Below are positions 1-12,235 of a stretch of 64,000 bases of DNA, piece by piece; position 1 is the stretch's first letter, and every line of letters starts with the position of its first letter. The DNA is from Anseranas semipalmata (Eukaryota > Chordata > Aves > Anseriformes > Anseranatidae): positions 1,729,849-1,793,848 of the forward strand of contig VXAA01001508.1 of NCBI GenBank assembly GCA_013399115.1, given 5' to 3'. The notes under the pieces are model-generated. The model was not told where the DNA came from. It saw nothing but the letters and a program-made list of their open reading frames with translations, and did not search any database. The translations under genes and the position numbers were made by a program.

Positions 1-2240
1 AACTTCGACATCGGGCTGTGGTTGCGCGTGAGCTCGGTGCTGCCGTTGCGTTGGCGTGCTTGCCTGTTCGTGAGCCGTGCTTCAGGCGCCTGCCTGGCCC
101 GCTGACGGTGCCGCTGGCACCAGCGGATGCTCAGTCACCTGCACGCAGTGCCCCGTGCTCTTATCCCGGGATTTGGGTCTGGGGTGCTGTGCTTTAAAGG
201 CACAGCGGGCTGAGTCACGCAGCGGAGTCCCAGCCCCAAGGAATTCCGACCTGCCAGCGCTGAGCTCCCAGGGGAGAGGGGACAGCTGGTGCTCCCCTGG
301 GATATGGGCTTGCACGCTGCTGCAGCCTCTCTGCCTTTAACCCTCTCTCTTCCGCAGGTAAATGATGATGTTCCTTTTTCCAACTCCCCGTTCAATTTAT
401 CTTGTTTATTGACCCAAGCAGAAAGTCAATGTTTTCTTCATCTGCCATTTGCTTCGATGGCAGCCAATTTGGTTCAGCAGGAACAAAAATGGATGCAACA
501 GAATTCAGTGCCAGATTTTTTGTCTTTTTTTTTTTAAAACGGATTTTTTTTTTTTTCTGAACGCACCTGGCCCTGGACACAGCTTGGCAGCACTCGCTAT
601 ATGATATGGCTGCAGGCAAGGCTAAAAATGTACAGCAATTACCCCTGGGGTTGCAGAGCCGGGAGGACGCCTGCGGGCCAGCTCATTACAGGCAGCGGTC
701 AGGGCTGCCCGCTCCGTGCCGGTGCGTGCCGTTTGGTTGTGAAACGGTTGCGTCTGGGGGCTGAATGCACATTTGAAGCTCTGCGTCTTCCTCAGAAGTC
801 TGGAGGCCACGCTTTGCAGCCCTTCCCTGGATCAGAGGCGTGCAGGCACCGCACCGCAGGCTCCCCGGGTCTGGGGTTTACTTGATGGGGAAAGCTTGCT
901 CGCCACTCACGGAGAGCTTGCATCTCCGCCGGGGCATGCATCAGGCTGCAGAGCAGCAAGGGTTCAAAACTAACGAATGAGCAGAGCTATCCCACGCATA
1001 GGTCTGAATAAAGCTTCTGCCCCAAAGAGCTTGCAAGCCCGGGATAGCACGGGGCTGCTTTTAAGCAGTGGGGCTGTACTGGCAGCGCTTGCTGCCCTGG
1101 TGGCAAGAGGGGTACGGAGCACGTGGCGTCTTCATGGGGAAGGTGCAAACAGGGCGAACCCTTCTGGCAGCGTGGGGGCAGTTTTTGGATACAGCCACAG
1201 TGATCTAATGGATTGTGGCTGCTGCACAGCGCGGTCCTGGTGCTCCCTCAGCCACTGATGCCCATCACTTTCCCGCACCAGTGGTGACATCTCTGATCCT
1301 GTGCTGAGCCTGTTCAGGGAGTTAAACCAGCAGAAAACCAAAGGCAGCGGCAGATCGGGGTGCTCCAGAGACCAGACCTCAGAGGTGGAGTCCTTGGAAG
1401 GGCTTGGTGACCAGCCAGCTTACCCATGTGTGTTGCCCTTGGGATAATCCCGTCTGTGCTCCCAGGAAGTGCTAGTGAATGCTGGGCACCTTGGCAAACA
1501 TGGTCTGCTTTGGGTGCCTTAGGTAAGAGCTGAGGCCTTTTGGAAAAAAAAAATCCACCCATATGGATGGAAAAATCCCTATGCAAATCTCTCCCCAGGT
1601 ATAAAATTAATTGGATTCCAACTTCAAAGACTGCTTCTGGAAACAAGCTCTAAATAACCCAGCTGTGCCTCAGTTCCTCTGTCTAAGGACATTCACCTGG
1701 CTTTGTCAAAATCATTGAGTGTTGCATTATATACAGCAGCAGAGCTATCCATGTCCATATCCGTATACATACGCATAGCTGCACCCCCAGGCAGTGACCC
1801 AGGCGAGTGGGGCTTTGTTAAGTGCAGCTTGTGGGTTTTGCTTCTTGTGGGTGCTCCGTGACCCCGCGCGCAGCCCCACGCCGGGGATTTGCTGGGAAGC
1901 ACCGCGGCCGACTCCAGCAGGTCTGCGGGACCGGGGGAAGCTGGACGGGGTCTGGTGACGCCTGGGATGCAGAGCGATCGGTGAAAACCCTGCCGCGGTG
2001 TGGTTATCGGGGGGGTTCAGCTGGATGTGGAGCTTTCTTGCAGAGCCTGGTATTGCCCTGGCTTTAGCAGGAGAGGCATGGGATGTTGCACTGCCTGCAA
2101 TTGCCGGTGCCTGCTTTCCAAGGGCTCGACACCATCTCTTCCCAGCTGATCAATAGGAGCAGCAGGTGCTCAGCAACTGCGAAAAATCAGGGCATAAACG
2201 TCTGGTCCTGCAGCCCTGGCCATTTCCTATTTATCTAATC

Positions 2241-2310
2241 TAATTCTATTGGCATTTCTAAAGTGCTTTTCACCACTGCATCTAAGCACTTTCTACGTAC
2301 CTCGAAAAAA
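2241..2310. repeat. Possible ancient LINE/SINE remnant
   Basis: The stretch has a pattern of an aaagtgctttt block followed by a second aagcactttctac block. It recalls the AAAGCGCTTT-type 3' ends of old CR1/L3-like LINEs and related SINEs. The resemblance is by eye only. A repeat-library search would decide it. Confidence 0.25.
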
Positions 2311-4030
2311 ACCACAATTGCTGTGTAATGAGGGTGGCTGAGTCTGGGATGTGGCCTGATCCTGCTGCCTGCATGCAGGTGAACAAATGGGCTCCTAGTT
2401 TCCCCTCAAAGTCCACCTTTCCCTACTGACCCTCATGAATCACTACAAACAAAATCTAGAAGAGCCCATTAGACCACAGAACTTACCCCAAATACCCTTG
2501 AAGGCTACAGAAGGGCAGGAAAAAAAACAGCGACGTATCTGCACCTAAGCAAACACTCAAAGCTGAGTGACAGGTAGCCCCAGGCTGGGATTTGCAAGCT
2601 TGCAATTGCAAAGTGCTGCCATTGGCACTGGTCACCTTTGCAGAGGCTCGGGATGCCCCAGCAGAGCGGGGTTTTGTGGGCAGGTGCACACGGTGCCATG
2701 CACGAGCAGCAGGATGGGTGCCAGACCTGCACACCAAGGGGGAGGAACGAACCATCACGGGTTGCTTTGAATGAGCAGTGACCTGAAACCCTGGTTTGCT
2801 GATCACTAATTATTTTGAAAGGCAAAGACCTGGGGAAGGTGACCAGGTGCTCAGTCCCTCCCCAGCATCCTGCACGTTTAATGGGTCTGTGTCGGGCGCG
2901 GACACGTGCGCGTTGGTGAAGGGTCAGCCGGCAGCTGAACTGCACCCTGCGGTCTAGGCAGGGAGATTAATGGGATTTTTGGCCACGCCGCACGGAGCTG
3001 AAGTGCGGTCTGCTTGGCTCTGCTCTATTCTGGGTCAGCCCAGACAGAGCTGCAGTCGCTGCCTGGCGCTGGGGGGGCCTGACCCGTCTTATGGTGTTTT
3101 CAGCCTTTAATTATTTAGGATGATACATCCTAGGCCTTCTGTCCAGGATTTTGCTTGATTGCTTGTTTTTCTAAGATTTCTCTTGCTTCCCCAGGCAAAA
3201 CTGTGGTAGAGGATTGAGGCAAACGTTTGTGAAGCTCTTTTACAAGCGAAAAAAGAAACACATTAATTTGGCCAGCTTAAAGGCTCTTTTGAAAATCTCA
3301 AATGCTGCACGCGGAGTGAAGTCTTGTTTGATTTTAGCAGCAGAGTGGGCAGCGATGCTCCCAGCCTGCGCACAGAGAGCATCCCCGGGGAGGGCAGCAG
3401 CAGCTGGCCAGAAGTGCCAGGCTTGGGTCTCGTGGGGAAGGAGACTGGGGGGAATGGGATACACTGGGACAAGAGGGGAGGAGGACCGTGAGCGGGGCAG
3501 GAAGGTCCCTTGCTCCTGCAGGTTGAGTGTGAAGAGCTGTGTGTGAGTGTGAAGGCTGAGCGGTGCTGCATCCGGCAGCTGCTGGTGATGAATTCCCTCT
3601 TTTCCAGCTTAAGAAACCAAACGCTTGCAACACCTTCCCCTTCCTCCCTCCCCAGAATAAAACTCCCGGTGACCTCCCCTTTAACAAACGTTATTAAGGT
3701 TGCAGAGCTCCAAAGCCGATAGGTGCCAGGGTCAGTTTGCTGTGCAGCCTTCAGGCAGCCCCTCTGTGCATATGCATTATGAAACCGTCTTTAATGGCAT
3801 GGTCGTGTTCTAGTTTTCACCTTTGCCTCACTCAGCACAGGCAATGAACCTGCTCTGGGAATGATCTGCATTAATGTGGAGCAGTAAAAACTTCCACCAA
3901 GTCAATGAGAGCTGTGCTGTGAGCAGAGGAAGTGTCATTTAATGCTAAGTACTCTGAAAAATCAAGTCTAAATGTCTCAGATTTGGTGCATGTAATGTAG
4001 TGGATATTTTTTACGTTGCCATTCCTGGGT

Positions 4031-4075
4031 CTTGGCTCCCCATCTGCAAAATGGGCATGATAACAGGGAGATTGG
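4031..4075 (+). repeat. MIR-like SINE remnant
   Basis: The segment ccatctgcaaaatgggcat followed by gataacag closely follows the well-known MIR core (CATCTGTAAAATGGGGATAATAATAG), in the plus orientation. Only the central part is recognisable, as expected for an ancient amniote SINE copy in a bird genome. Confidence 0.5.
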
Positions 4076-4488
4076 GAACTTAATCACTTTATTGGTTGTG
4101 AAATACTGCTGCTTTCTGGTGTTGAGCAAAGAATAAGCAACCCGTGAGGAGCTGAGTAATTGTGCATGCAGAACAGTGTCTGAGCAGAGTACAATAAAGT
4201 AGGAGCTACGCGTCCTCCAGTGAGGAGAAAACAATACACTGAGAAGCTGCAAATTGATTTGTTTGTAGGGCACTGAGAAACCTGCAGGTGTTCATAGGTA
4301 CCTGGGGCAGTTTTTGGGATGCCGTAATGCCGAGCTCCTGGCTGTTTCTGGCCCCTGGAGACACCGAGCTATTGCTCAGCACCATCGCCTTTGGCAGCTG
4401 GGGAGGAACAGGTCCTTCAGATAACCCTCCTGGATGTGGTCTTGCAATCAACACCTTCATCAAAGTGCATAATTACCAGGGTCTGAAT

Positions 4489-4510
4489 TAAGGTTGCCTA
4501 GGCAACCTTA
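4489..4510. promoter_or_regulatory. Perfect 22-bp palindrome containing an RFX X-box
   Basis: The 22 bases read identically on both strands. The core GTTGCCTAGGCAAC fits the RFX-family X-box consensus (GTNRCC, 0-3 bases, RGYAAC) in both half sites, and four further bases on each side extend the dyad. RFX factors drive ciliary and neuronal genes, so this could be an intronic control site in the ASTN2/TRIM32 locus. The palindrome and the motif are seen directly. Binding and target are inferred. Confidence 0.6.
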
Positions 4511-4839
4511 GTTCTCACATTTTCTGAAGTTTTGAGTATGCGACTTCGCAACCTTTTGTGAATTTCCTTTATTATACTTCGCCCGCGCCGCTCCGTGCGT
4601 GCGTGCCCGCGGGCTGGAAAAGGGAGTGACAGTGAGCTCCTCCCCTGGGTTGCACCCAAGCACCTTTAACTGGGAGGGGATTTAGGGGTGGTTTTGGATG
4701 CCTCCTCTCACTGCAGCATCAGCGAGGTCTGCCCGGCTCAGGGCAGCACCGCTGCGGCAAGCCACGAGCCCTCGCTGCCGTCTCCGGTTTGGCAGCGCTG
4801 CGCGGATGCTTGCCTTCCTGGTTAGCGCCTGAGCAGGAA

Positions 4840-5200
4840 AAGGAAAAGGACCCCTCCGGTTTTTATTTGTAAATATGAAATGTATTTGCATGCTCACAAC
4901 TTTGAAATTAATGTATTGAGAGGACGGGATGGAAGGAATAGCTAGGCAAGCTGAGATAATAAAAATATTAATTAGCATAGAGAAATCATTTGATAATTTT
5001 CATTTATGTATTTTTTAATTATGCATTGCTTCCATGACTGATAACCCCCGCACCATTAGTGTGATCCATTTTGCTAGATAAACATATTACTTTGTGAGTT
5101 AATTAGTGTTCAATTACTATCAATTAGTACGTATTACTACTACCAATTCCGTGCTAAACAAGCAGATTCCACTGCCGTTAATTGTTTAAATTATTAATAC
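4840..5200. promoter_or_regulatory. AT-rich block with homeodomain-type sites, candidate enhancer
   Basis: The sequence drops sharply in GC content between GC-rich flanks and is dense in TAAT/ATTA cores, for example attaattagcat, gagttaattagtg, caattactatcaattag and gccgttaattg. This composition is typical of deeply conserved developmental enhancers near neural genes. No coding potential is seen. The call rests on composition and motif density only; an alignment with chicken, alligator and human would decide it. Confidence 0.35.
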
Positions 5201-6141
5201 TTGGAGCTGCCTGGAACCCCTCGCCACCAGGTGCTGATCGGTAATTGCAGTGGTCGGCTGACCCTGGTTGTCCCCGGGGCTGCCCCGACTCCTCCCTGAG
5301 CCTCGAGGTTTCTTTTCCTGGTGCTCCGAGTGTGACAATTTTGTATTCTTTGATTCCTTACGATGTTGAAGCTGTGCTTTCCACGTGCTTCTGGTATGCT
5401 GCAGCTTTTTGAATGTTTAGAAATCATGTTGTAAAGTTTTTTCTTTGCAAGTGAAATTTGGAGTAGCAGTGTACAAGAAGGGAAGGGAAAGGAAGAAATG
5501 GGTCAGGCTCATCTCAGATAACGTTGGGGCCTTCATAGTTAGTTAAATAACTTAATAACAAAAGTTAATGCAACTAAATTAGGTATGTCTGTCTCTAGCT
5601 GCCGATACAGTCAACAGAGGGAAGCAGCTTGCTTTGAAGTCCTTTCGGGACAGTTAGCTGAAAGCATTAGTTGAGGTTTTAGGAGCGGTAATACCAGGGA
5701 CCTGGGGCTCCACATTTGTGTGAAAGGAGGAAAAATAGTTTCATCGGTGCTGGATGCCTTCAAAACAGGGAAAGTCACATCCTGCCTTGAGTAATTAGCG
5801 CCTAATGAAACTAATGGGGAACATGTGGAAGGCGCGCAGCAAGTGGCGATGTTTGCGCAGTGTGCCACCGTGGGTCTGAGCCCTGCCACCTGCTGGGATG
5901 TGGCCAAGAAGACAAAAAAGGAGCACAAAGCCTGGGATCTTGAAAAGGGCCGTGAAAGCTGTATCTTGAGTACCTGCAGAAGGGTCCAGCGGGGCTGTAC
6001 AATGCTGTCCCCTTGTCCCCTTTGCCACCGTGTGGCAGGGTGGGTTTGTGATGGGACAGAAGGCTTGGCAGCACTGTCTCTTCCCTTGGCAGATGTCCCC
6101 AGGTGCTTCATATGGGTTTTCTGTCCCACCGAGGGACAAAC

Positions 6142-6171
6142 CCCGTCCCGTCCCATCCCATCCCATCCCAT
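6142..6171. repeat. Pentanucleotide array (CCCRT)6
   Basis: Six contiguous 5-bp units are present: two CCCGT followed by four CCCAT. On the minus strand this gives the repeated Met-Gly-Trp-Asp reading in a spurious frame. It is a simple tandem repeat, likely length-polymorphic. Confidence 0.9.
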
Positions 6172-6705
6172 GTTTCATTTTGCTGTCAAGGTGCCTGAAG
6201 CACGGGAGCATCTTGATGGTGCCACCACTGAGTGGGAAATGCAACCTGATGAATTTGGGGATAATTACGAGCCGCAGTGAACCAGCCACTGACACACGTA
6301 TTTCCAGGGCACTTACTGAATGGGGTTCATCATCTCTATTACGACTCTTGCGCCTTTTCTTAAACCTGCCCTTGCTGAGGTTGCCTGGGAGAGTGAGCCC
6401 GTGCTGCCGTGCCCAGAGGGCACTTGGTTAGCTTTTGGCTCATGCAGGGTCAAAGGAGCAATCACGATGCTTTCCTGAAATGGGAACAATGCCAAGAATT
6501 GGGAATGACTTGGTCATGTCCCACGTGGCATCCCAGCCCTCTGCCGTGCTGCGGAGCTCGAGGCGGCTGCAGTGGGACCAGGGGATGCTTTCCTGGCTGC
6601 CCCGTGCTCACCGGAACATGTGCTATGCAGGATGGGCTTCGTCAGCCTGCTTTTATTGTGTGGTGTTTGTTTTGTTTTGCTTTAATTAAATTTCTGGTCC
6701 TTCTG

Positions 6706-6719
6706 GTTGCCAAGGCAAG
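6706..6719 (+). promoter_or_regulatory. X-box-like site
   Basis: GTTGCCAAGGCAAG matches the RFX X-box palindrome except for the last base of the right half site. It lies about 2.2 kb from the perfect palindrome at 4,489. A single motif of this length can occur by chance, so support is weak. Confidence 0.3.
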
Positions 6720-6825
6720 CTTCGAAACGCTCCGACGGAGCGATGGTTTTATTGACTCTCTAGCAAACTATTGAAGCGTGGTAGGAAATTCTTCACACTT
6801 TCAACCTCAAGGTTTTTGGAAGAGC

Positions 6826-6842
6826 TTTTTTTTTTTTTTTTT
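6826..6842. repeat. T17 homopolymer
   Basis: A run of 17 T residues. It could be the poly(A) tail of a minus-strand retro-insertion, but no element body is recognisable beside it. Confidence 0.85.
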
Positions 6843-9800
6843 GCAAGTGTTTATTATAGCATTACCAAAAGAAGTTTGACTATCAGGAAAATTGATAGTA
6901 AGCAGCTCATCAGCAGTGGCGTGACAGGTAGCTCCACTGAAATGCCTTCTCTGCTGCCACCCAAGTAAGGATGATTTCTCACAGTTTAGGACCTGGCATG
7001 GATGATATTTTTTCTTCAAACCTCCCACCACTGTCAGAATGACTGAAAAATGTCTGTGGGTACACTGGGCAGATTTGAGAAACTCAGTTCTTCTACATAA
7101 AATAATAAATCCGCTCCATGCCCACACATCTTCTTGCACCGTGTTAAGAAACCTGGTTGAGGATGTGAACGTAAAGATTAAAACTGCTAAGTCTGTAAGG
7201 CAGAAGCTGCCACCACCTTTAAGGCAGCCCCAGGACCCGTGTCTGTGCGTGGTGACCCCTTTGGTGCTGTGCCTGCAGACCGGCTTTTGCAGAGCATCTC
7301 AGCGCTCTCGGTGCGTGGATGTACTTGCTCTGGAGATGGCTCGTGGCTTGGTACTGCAGGAAAGCGTCGCTTCGTTCATTGCAGATGCTGTAAACAGTGC
7401 AGTGGGTGGAGGAGCAGGTTGTAGAGAGATTGGTTTCTTGTTGCAGGCGGAACTTAAAAATAAAACATTGTTGAAATCTTGGGAGAATCATAATCTGTGG
7501 CTTTTGAATCAGAGACCACTTTTCTGAGGTGACCACTTATTGCACGTATGTATGTATACAAAACAGCTGAGCCTGTGTCACCATGAAACCCAACTGGAAT
7601 GGTGCCGTGAGTGCCAGAAGTGCTAGAAGTACTAAAAATAACTTTGAAAGCATCTCCAGTTGGACATCCAACAGTGGCGAGCACTTTAATCCCCATCTCT
7701 TGTTGCCTTGATTCCCCATCTTGACCATGAAGAAAATAATAGCCAGGGCTGTGGACAGAGCTGTGAAAACCAACTACTGTAGGTGAGGCTCTGGGGTCTT
7801 TGGTGACCCCAGGGAAGGGAAGTCCCCAGGGCAGCGGCATGGCTCTGCTTTGCAGATGAGCACGGACACCTCGGGGTCCCGCCTGCAGCAGGGTCCAGCC
7901 TGTGCGCAGCTGAGCTCAGCACCCTCACTAACGATTTCAGTGCTGGCTGTTTTAGCAGAGGTAAAAGAGACGTGAGGGGAAAGGGAAAAGGAGCAGAGAA
8001 AGATAGGAGCAGGTGAGAGCACAGGCGGTCCTGAGAGGGCATTTTGCACGGGGGGAAACACAGTGCCCGCGGCATAGCTGGGGACTCCAGCCATTGCTCT
8101 GGGTAAATCCATCCCCGGGTGAGTTGCCGTGACGGGGCAGGAAGGAAGGGGAAAGTTGGAGGATATCTGGATTTAATGCCTGGCTGGGCATGAGGGGAAA
8201 GAGAGGCAAGGCTTAGCTGGGGGGACAGCTCGTAGCAGCAAGGAGAGCAGCCCTTTCCCAAGACTTGCAGCACAAAAGTTTCATGGCCAGAAACTGGTCA
8301 AAATTGCTCAGGCAAGCAGCTGTTGGGCTGAAAAATGGAGAATCTGGGTGTAAATTGCGAAGTACTGTTTTGCAAGTGCATCCTCTGCTAAGGTCCTCGA
8401 TGAACGGGGTCTTGCCAATGGAAGTAGGAAGCACGGGGACCTGGGTGACAGGCGGCTGTCCTTGCTCTGGGCCAGCCGTGTCCCATCCGTGTGCTGCTCC
8501 GTGTGGCAGAAGGCAGCAGGTGCCTAACCGGGTGTGGGACCGGGGTGACAGTGACATCCCCTGTGTGTGGCCATGCTGCTGCGCACGACGGCGGGAGGGC
8601 GAGGTGCAGGAGAGCACTGGGATGCTCCGTGCGGGACACTGGGTTGTCTCCTCGGGGTAGAGCTGCCCGTGATGCTGCTGCATGTGTTGTGCTGCTGCCC
8701 TGCCTCTAGAAAGTCGTGAACCCCAAATCTCCAGCCTGATCCCTCTCCAAACAGAGCTCGGGGAGCAGATGGTGGAGCAGCACTAGCTTAGTCCCAGCTT
8801 GCATCCTTTTCTTCCTTGTTTTTCTCAGTGATGGTTGACCTTGCAAGATGCTGAAGTCTTTAACCATTAGCAGGCAATAAAAAGGGGCAGCTGAATTGAA
8901 TAACACCCCCTAATCCCCTTCCAAGATGAGCTGGAGAGGAGAGCCACCGTGATGCTCAGGAGCTTATTCTGAGATGAGTGCTTTGGAGGCTTTGAGAATT
9001 GCATGGTGTTGATATTTCATGAATAAATAACCCCCAGCAATATTTGTCACTGAATCTGCTTCATTAATGAGGGCCTGGAACAAAGGGGGAGGACGGAGAG
9101 CCGGGATGAGGTTGAAGAAGAACGCGTTTTCGAGTGAAGTAGCACACACGCAGGTGACAGAAGGTGGCACAGGGTGGGTGAGGGTGGGCACCGCGGTCTG
9201 GCACAGGAGCTGTGCGAAGTCTGGCGGAGAGCAGGGCTGCCGTGCGTCCCACGGACCGCTTACGGCAATGTAACTTGTCAGAAGAGAAGGTTTTACCAAG
9301 GTGTGGCGTGTGATCGGTGGGCTCTGGCAGGGAGGAGAGTGCACTTCATTGAGAAGCGTCATCTGGGGGGGCTGGGGAGTTCAGCAAGAGTGCGCGTGGT
9401 CATAGGTGTGCGTGTGCTTGTGGGGAGAATCTGGCATCAGAGATGAGGTCGCTCGCTCCTAAATGCCCTTTTTGACAGGTCTTAATGTCTTCTTCAGGCT
9501 GGGGGGAGCTGCCCCATCCTCCCGGCATCCTGCCGGGGTCGGGGACATCCTGGGGTCTCCCATTTGCTCCGCCTGCCCGTGGCACAGCACCCCGAAGCTC
9601 AGGCAGGCAGGGGTGTTTCGCTCCGCTGCTTAGCTCCACCTTCCTGTTGCTTTTTGGAGCGAGGCCATATGTCATTCAGAGCTCTCGCTGCCTCCAGGTG
9701 CATGGCACAGTAAATACAACCTGAACGGAGGCACCGAGCCTCCAGCTCTCCATCCTCTCCATTCCGGGATCCTCTGCCTTTGGACAGCTTTCCAGTTGCC

Positions 9801-10319
9801 CACGAGTGGTGAGCTGGGTCTGACGGGCACAGCGAGGCTCTGGTGCCGTGGCCACGCTCAGGAGGGGCAGGGTCCGTGCAAAAAAATCATCTCTTTTCCC
9901 CAAAACAATCTGGGCAGCTGCAGGAGCGGGCACCCAAGGGGGGACCCCGGCAGCATCAGGGGCATGAGCTGGGGGGGAAGAGACTGGGGGGCCGGGGGGT
10001 GCCCGGCTGGGGCTGGGTGACATTTCAACGCATGCCTCCAGCTGCGCTTCCCCTCCTCCCGGGGAGGTTAATATTTTAATACGCTTAATGGCTCATTCAG
10101 GCTCATCTGCGGTGATCCGTTACGCCAGGCGCCGTTTGGGAGAGCGAGATTCCCACTCCCCCCTCTGATCGTAGAAGATGCACGAGCCTCCATTCGTTTG
10201 TGCCTCCAGGTTGTAATTAAAAGCCCGGCGAGCTCCTGATGTGCTCCGGCCGAGCATCCGGCCCCAGATGGGGTTGAGTTTTCTGGGTAGGTGGTGGGGG
10301 AGTTGTCATGGTTTTTGTG

Positions 10320-10335
10320 TTTTTTTTTTTTTTTT
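10320..10335. repeat. T16 homopolymer
   Basis: A run of 16 T residues in a pyrimidine-rich stretch that continues as tctcccccc-type tracts to about 10,380. No transposon body is recognised next to it. Confidence 0.8.
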
Positions 10336-10900
10336 CGGTTAGTGAATAATATGCCCTTTCTCTCCCCCCTTCTCTCCCGCAGAAATATGCGCCCTGATCT
10401 AATATATTCTGCCTTTCTCACTCCCTCACTTCGGAGGAGCTGCAAATTCTAGTGGGAACAGAGTGCTAATAGAAAGGGGCCTCTAAAGATATTTGAAACA
10501 TGACCAAGAAAGGACAGAGGGAGATTCAGCTCCAAATATGCTGGAAAATCTAGGAGATGGGCCAAAAGAGGGGGAATATGGGAAACAAGATAACCAAGAG
10601 GGAAAAGTTAATTGGGAAGCATTAATTGGGGTGAAAGCGGGCAGTGCAGACAGCAAGTCCCAGCTTCTGGAATCCAAGAATTGTCTGAAAATCCTAAATC
10701 TGTGAAATCTTGACTTGAAAACTGCTTCATTTTGTCAGGTTTGGTCTTTGGATGATTTCTAGCCGGCAAGTTTGCACGGAAAAACTCAATTACACCCTAA
10801 AGGCTCAGAAGGCAGAAGGCAAATGAAGAAAAAAAACCTCCTAATGATTGATTTATTTTTAAAATCTCATCATTTTTATGCCAATCTCATTATCATTTTT

Positions 10901-12235
10901 TGTTAATGCCTGACTCATGCTTTTTCGAACGCTCCGTGTCGACAAGGCTGCGTGCGTGAGCGTGACGGCGCGTGTGCGCGCAGGGGCCCTCCTCTGACGG
11001 ATAACGCAGCGCCGGCTCGCGACAGCACTGCCGCGGTCTTCAGGGACTGCTGAATATTCCTCCTCTGCTGCTTTGTTGCCAAGCGTGGGGTTTTTGAATT
11101 AAAAACCCAAAAACTAGAGAGTAGCGGTGGGCATTGAGTCACCGCGCGGGTTGTTAGGTGCAGCTGGGAGAGCCGGGGAGATGCTGGCGGGGACGGACGG
11201 CGACGCGTGGCTGCCGGCGCTGCCTCGCGGGTATTTTAAGGCCAGAGGGGTCAGCGTTTGTTTGCAGCCTCCTGTGTATAAAGATCTAATAAATAGCCTG
11301 CGGAGGTCAAGTCCGTCTCCATCACTGACTTGTTCTGTGACCTCGGGTAAATCGCTTTGTCTCTCGTGCATCCCTGCTGTCGGTAAGGGGGTGACCGGAT
11401 CTGGTGCCCAAGATGGGTTGCGGCAATCTGTTCATGTATAGAATGCGTTTGAAGATGAAAAATACCTTGGAGATGCTCAAAGCTCTCAACAAGCATCTGT
11501 GTTCCCTTAGCAGGAACCCAGCAGAAAGAGCCTGAATGCTTTGTCACAGCCAAAATCTGCTGTGTGCGCAGCTCGGAGAGGCAGGGCTGGGAGTTTCTGA
11601 AGTCTTTAAATGGCCATTGAATTCATCGGCGTTTGCTCTTCTCGTTCGCTTAAGAAAGGGGTTTCGGAGCACAGCTGTGCCCGGGGTTTGCAGCGCCGTG
11701 ATGGGGGAGCTCTGCCCGGACCCCACAGCCCCACAGGCACAAGCGTCCCCTCGCCACATCCCAGCAAGAGCGAAGCTGAGTTTCATGTGGCTTTAAATCC
11801 TAAGGGACGTCCCCACGTGTTGGATGGGGTGTGGGTGCTCGGGGAGGCTTAGCTCAGGTGTAAAGCATCCAGGAGGAGTTTCACCATTGTGGATTCACTG
11901 TTGGCTAGTATGGGGTTGGATTCACACTGTACTAATAAGGCCTCCTGTAGCGGGCAGCTTGCATGAAAATGGTACATAGGTAGGATCTTTGCAACCTCAG
12001 AGCTGGCTAATTTTTGTCAAGGATGTCAAAGTTGTGCAGCAAATTAATTATATACAGAAAGGTCACAAAGCCTTCATTTTCTTGGCAAACTTCCTCCGAC
12101 CAAGTTCTAGTCATCTCATGCCGTGATTTTGTCAGAGCAGCCCTCCTTGTGGGTGAGGTATGGCACTGCCCGTGCCACGCGCTGCCACCTCCCTGTCCCT
12201 CCCTGCCAGCCCTAACGGTGCCTTTTCTCTCCAAG
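10901..12235. other. Intron ending at the first visible ASTN2 exon
   Basis: CpG-rich patches lie at about 10,920-11,040 and 11,160-11,240, and a MIR-like fragment at 11,321-11,395. The 3' end has a pyrimidine-rich tract (ccttttctctccaag) that forms the acceptor at 12,234-12,235. No other exon is recognised. Confidence 0.6.
11321..11395 (+). repeat. MIR-like SINE remnant
   Basis: The run acttgttctgtgacctcggg, then taaatcgctttgtctctcgtg, follows the MIR pattern in which ACTAGCTGTGTGACCTTGGG is followed by CAAGTTACTTAACCTCTCTG. The orientation is plus. It is clearly diverged, as expected for an old copy. Confidence 0.5.

Larger units (their letters stand above)
1..4480. other. ASTN2 intron or upstream sequence, no exon seen
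   Basis: No open frame in this stretch resembles a known protein, and none has a convincing acceptor and donor pair in phase with the first ASTN2 exon seen downstream. The DNA is mixed GC-rich and AT-rich. It contains T runs at 525-535 and 544-556, a CpG-rich patch around 1,850-1,990, a weak ancient-repeat-like stretch near 2,241-2,310 and a MIR-like stretch near 4,031-4,075. Assignment to ASTN2 rather than to DNA upstream of it is an inference. The first visible ASTN2 exon starts in mid-codon and encodes an internal part of the protein, so earlier exons must lie to the left. Confidence 0.6.
5201..10900. other. Intronic DNA, no exon seen
   Basis: No recognisable protein or RNA gene is visible. 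The stretch contains a CCCRT pentamer array (6,142-6,171), a T17 run (6,826-6,842), a T16 run (10,320-10,335), an X-box-like site (6,706-6,719) and AT-rich islands around 8,960-9,070 and 10,700-10,910 that could be conserved non-coding elements. Open frames of 100-190 codons occur on both strands, for example minus 5,611-6,171 and minus 7,686-8,273, but their sequences are low-complexity or unlike any family I know. Confidence 0.6.

Noticed and set aside
1..120. Open start-of-window frame as a partial exon
   Set aside because: The translated residues do not match astrotactin and no donor in a plausible phase follows.
340..370. Possible ASTN2 exon after ccgcag at about 357
   Set aside because: The AG is followed at once by gtaaat, which looks like a donor, and the downstream frame has no astrotactin similarity.
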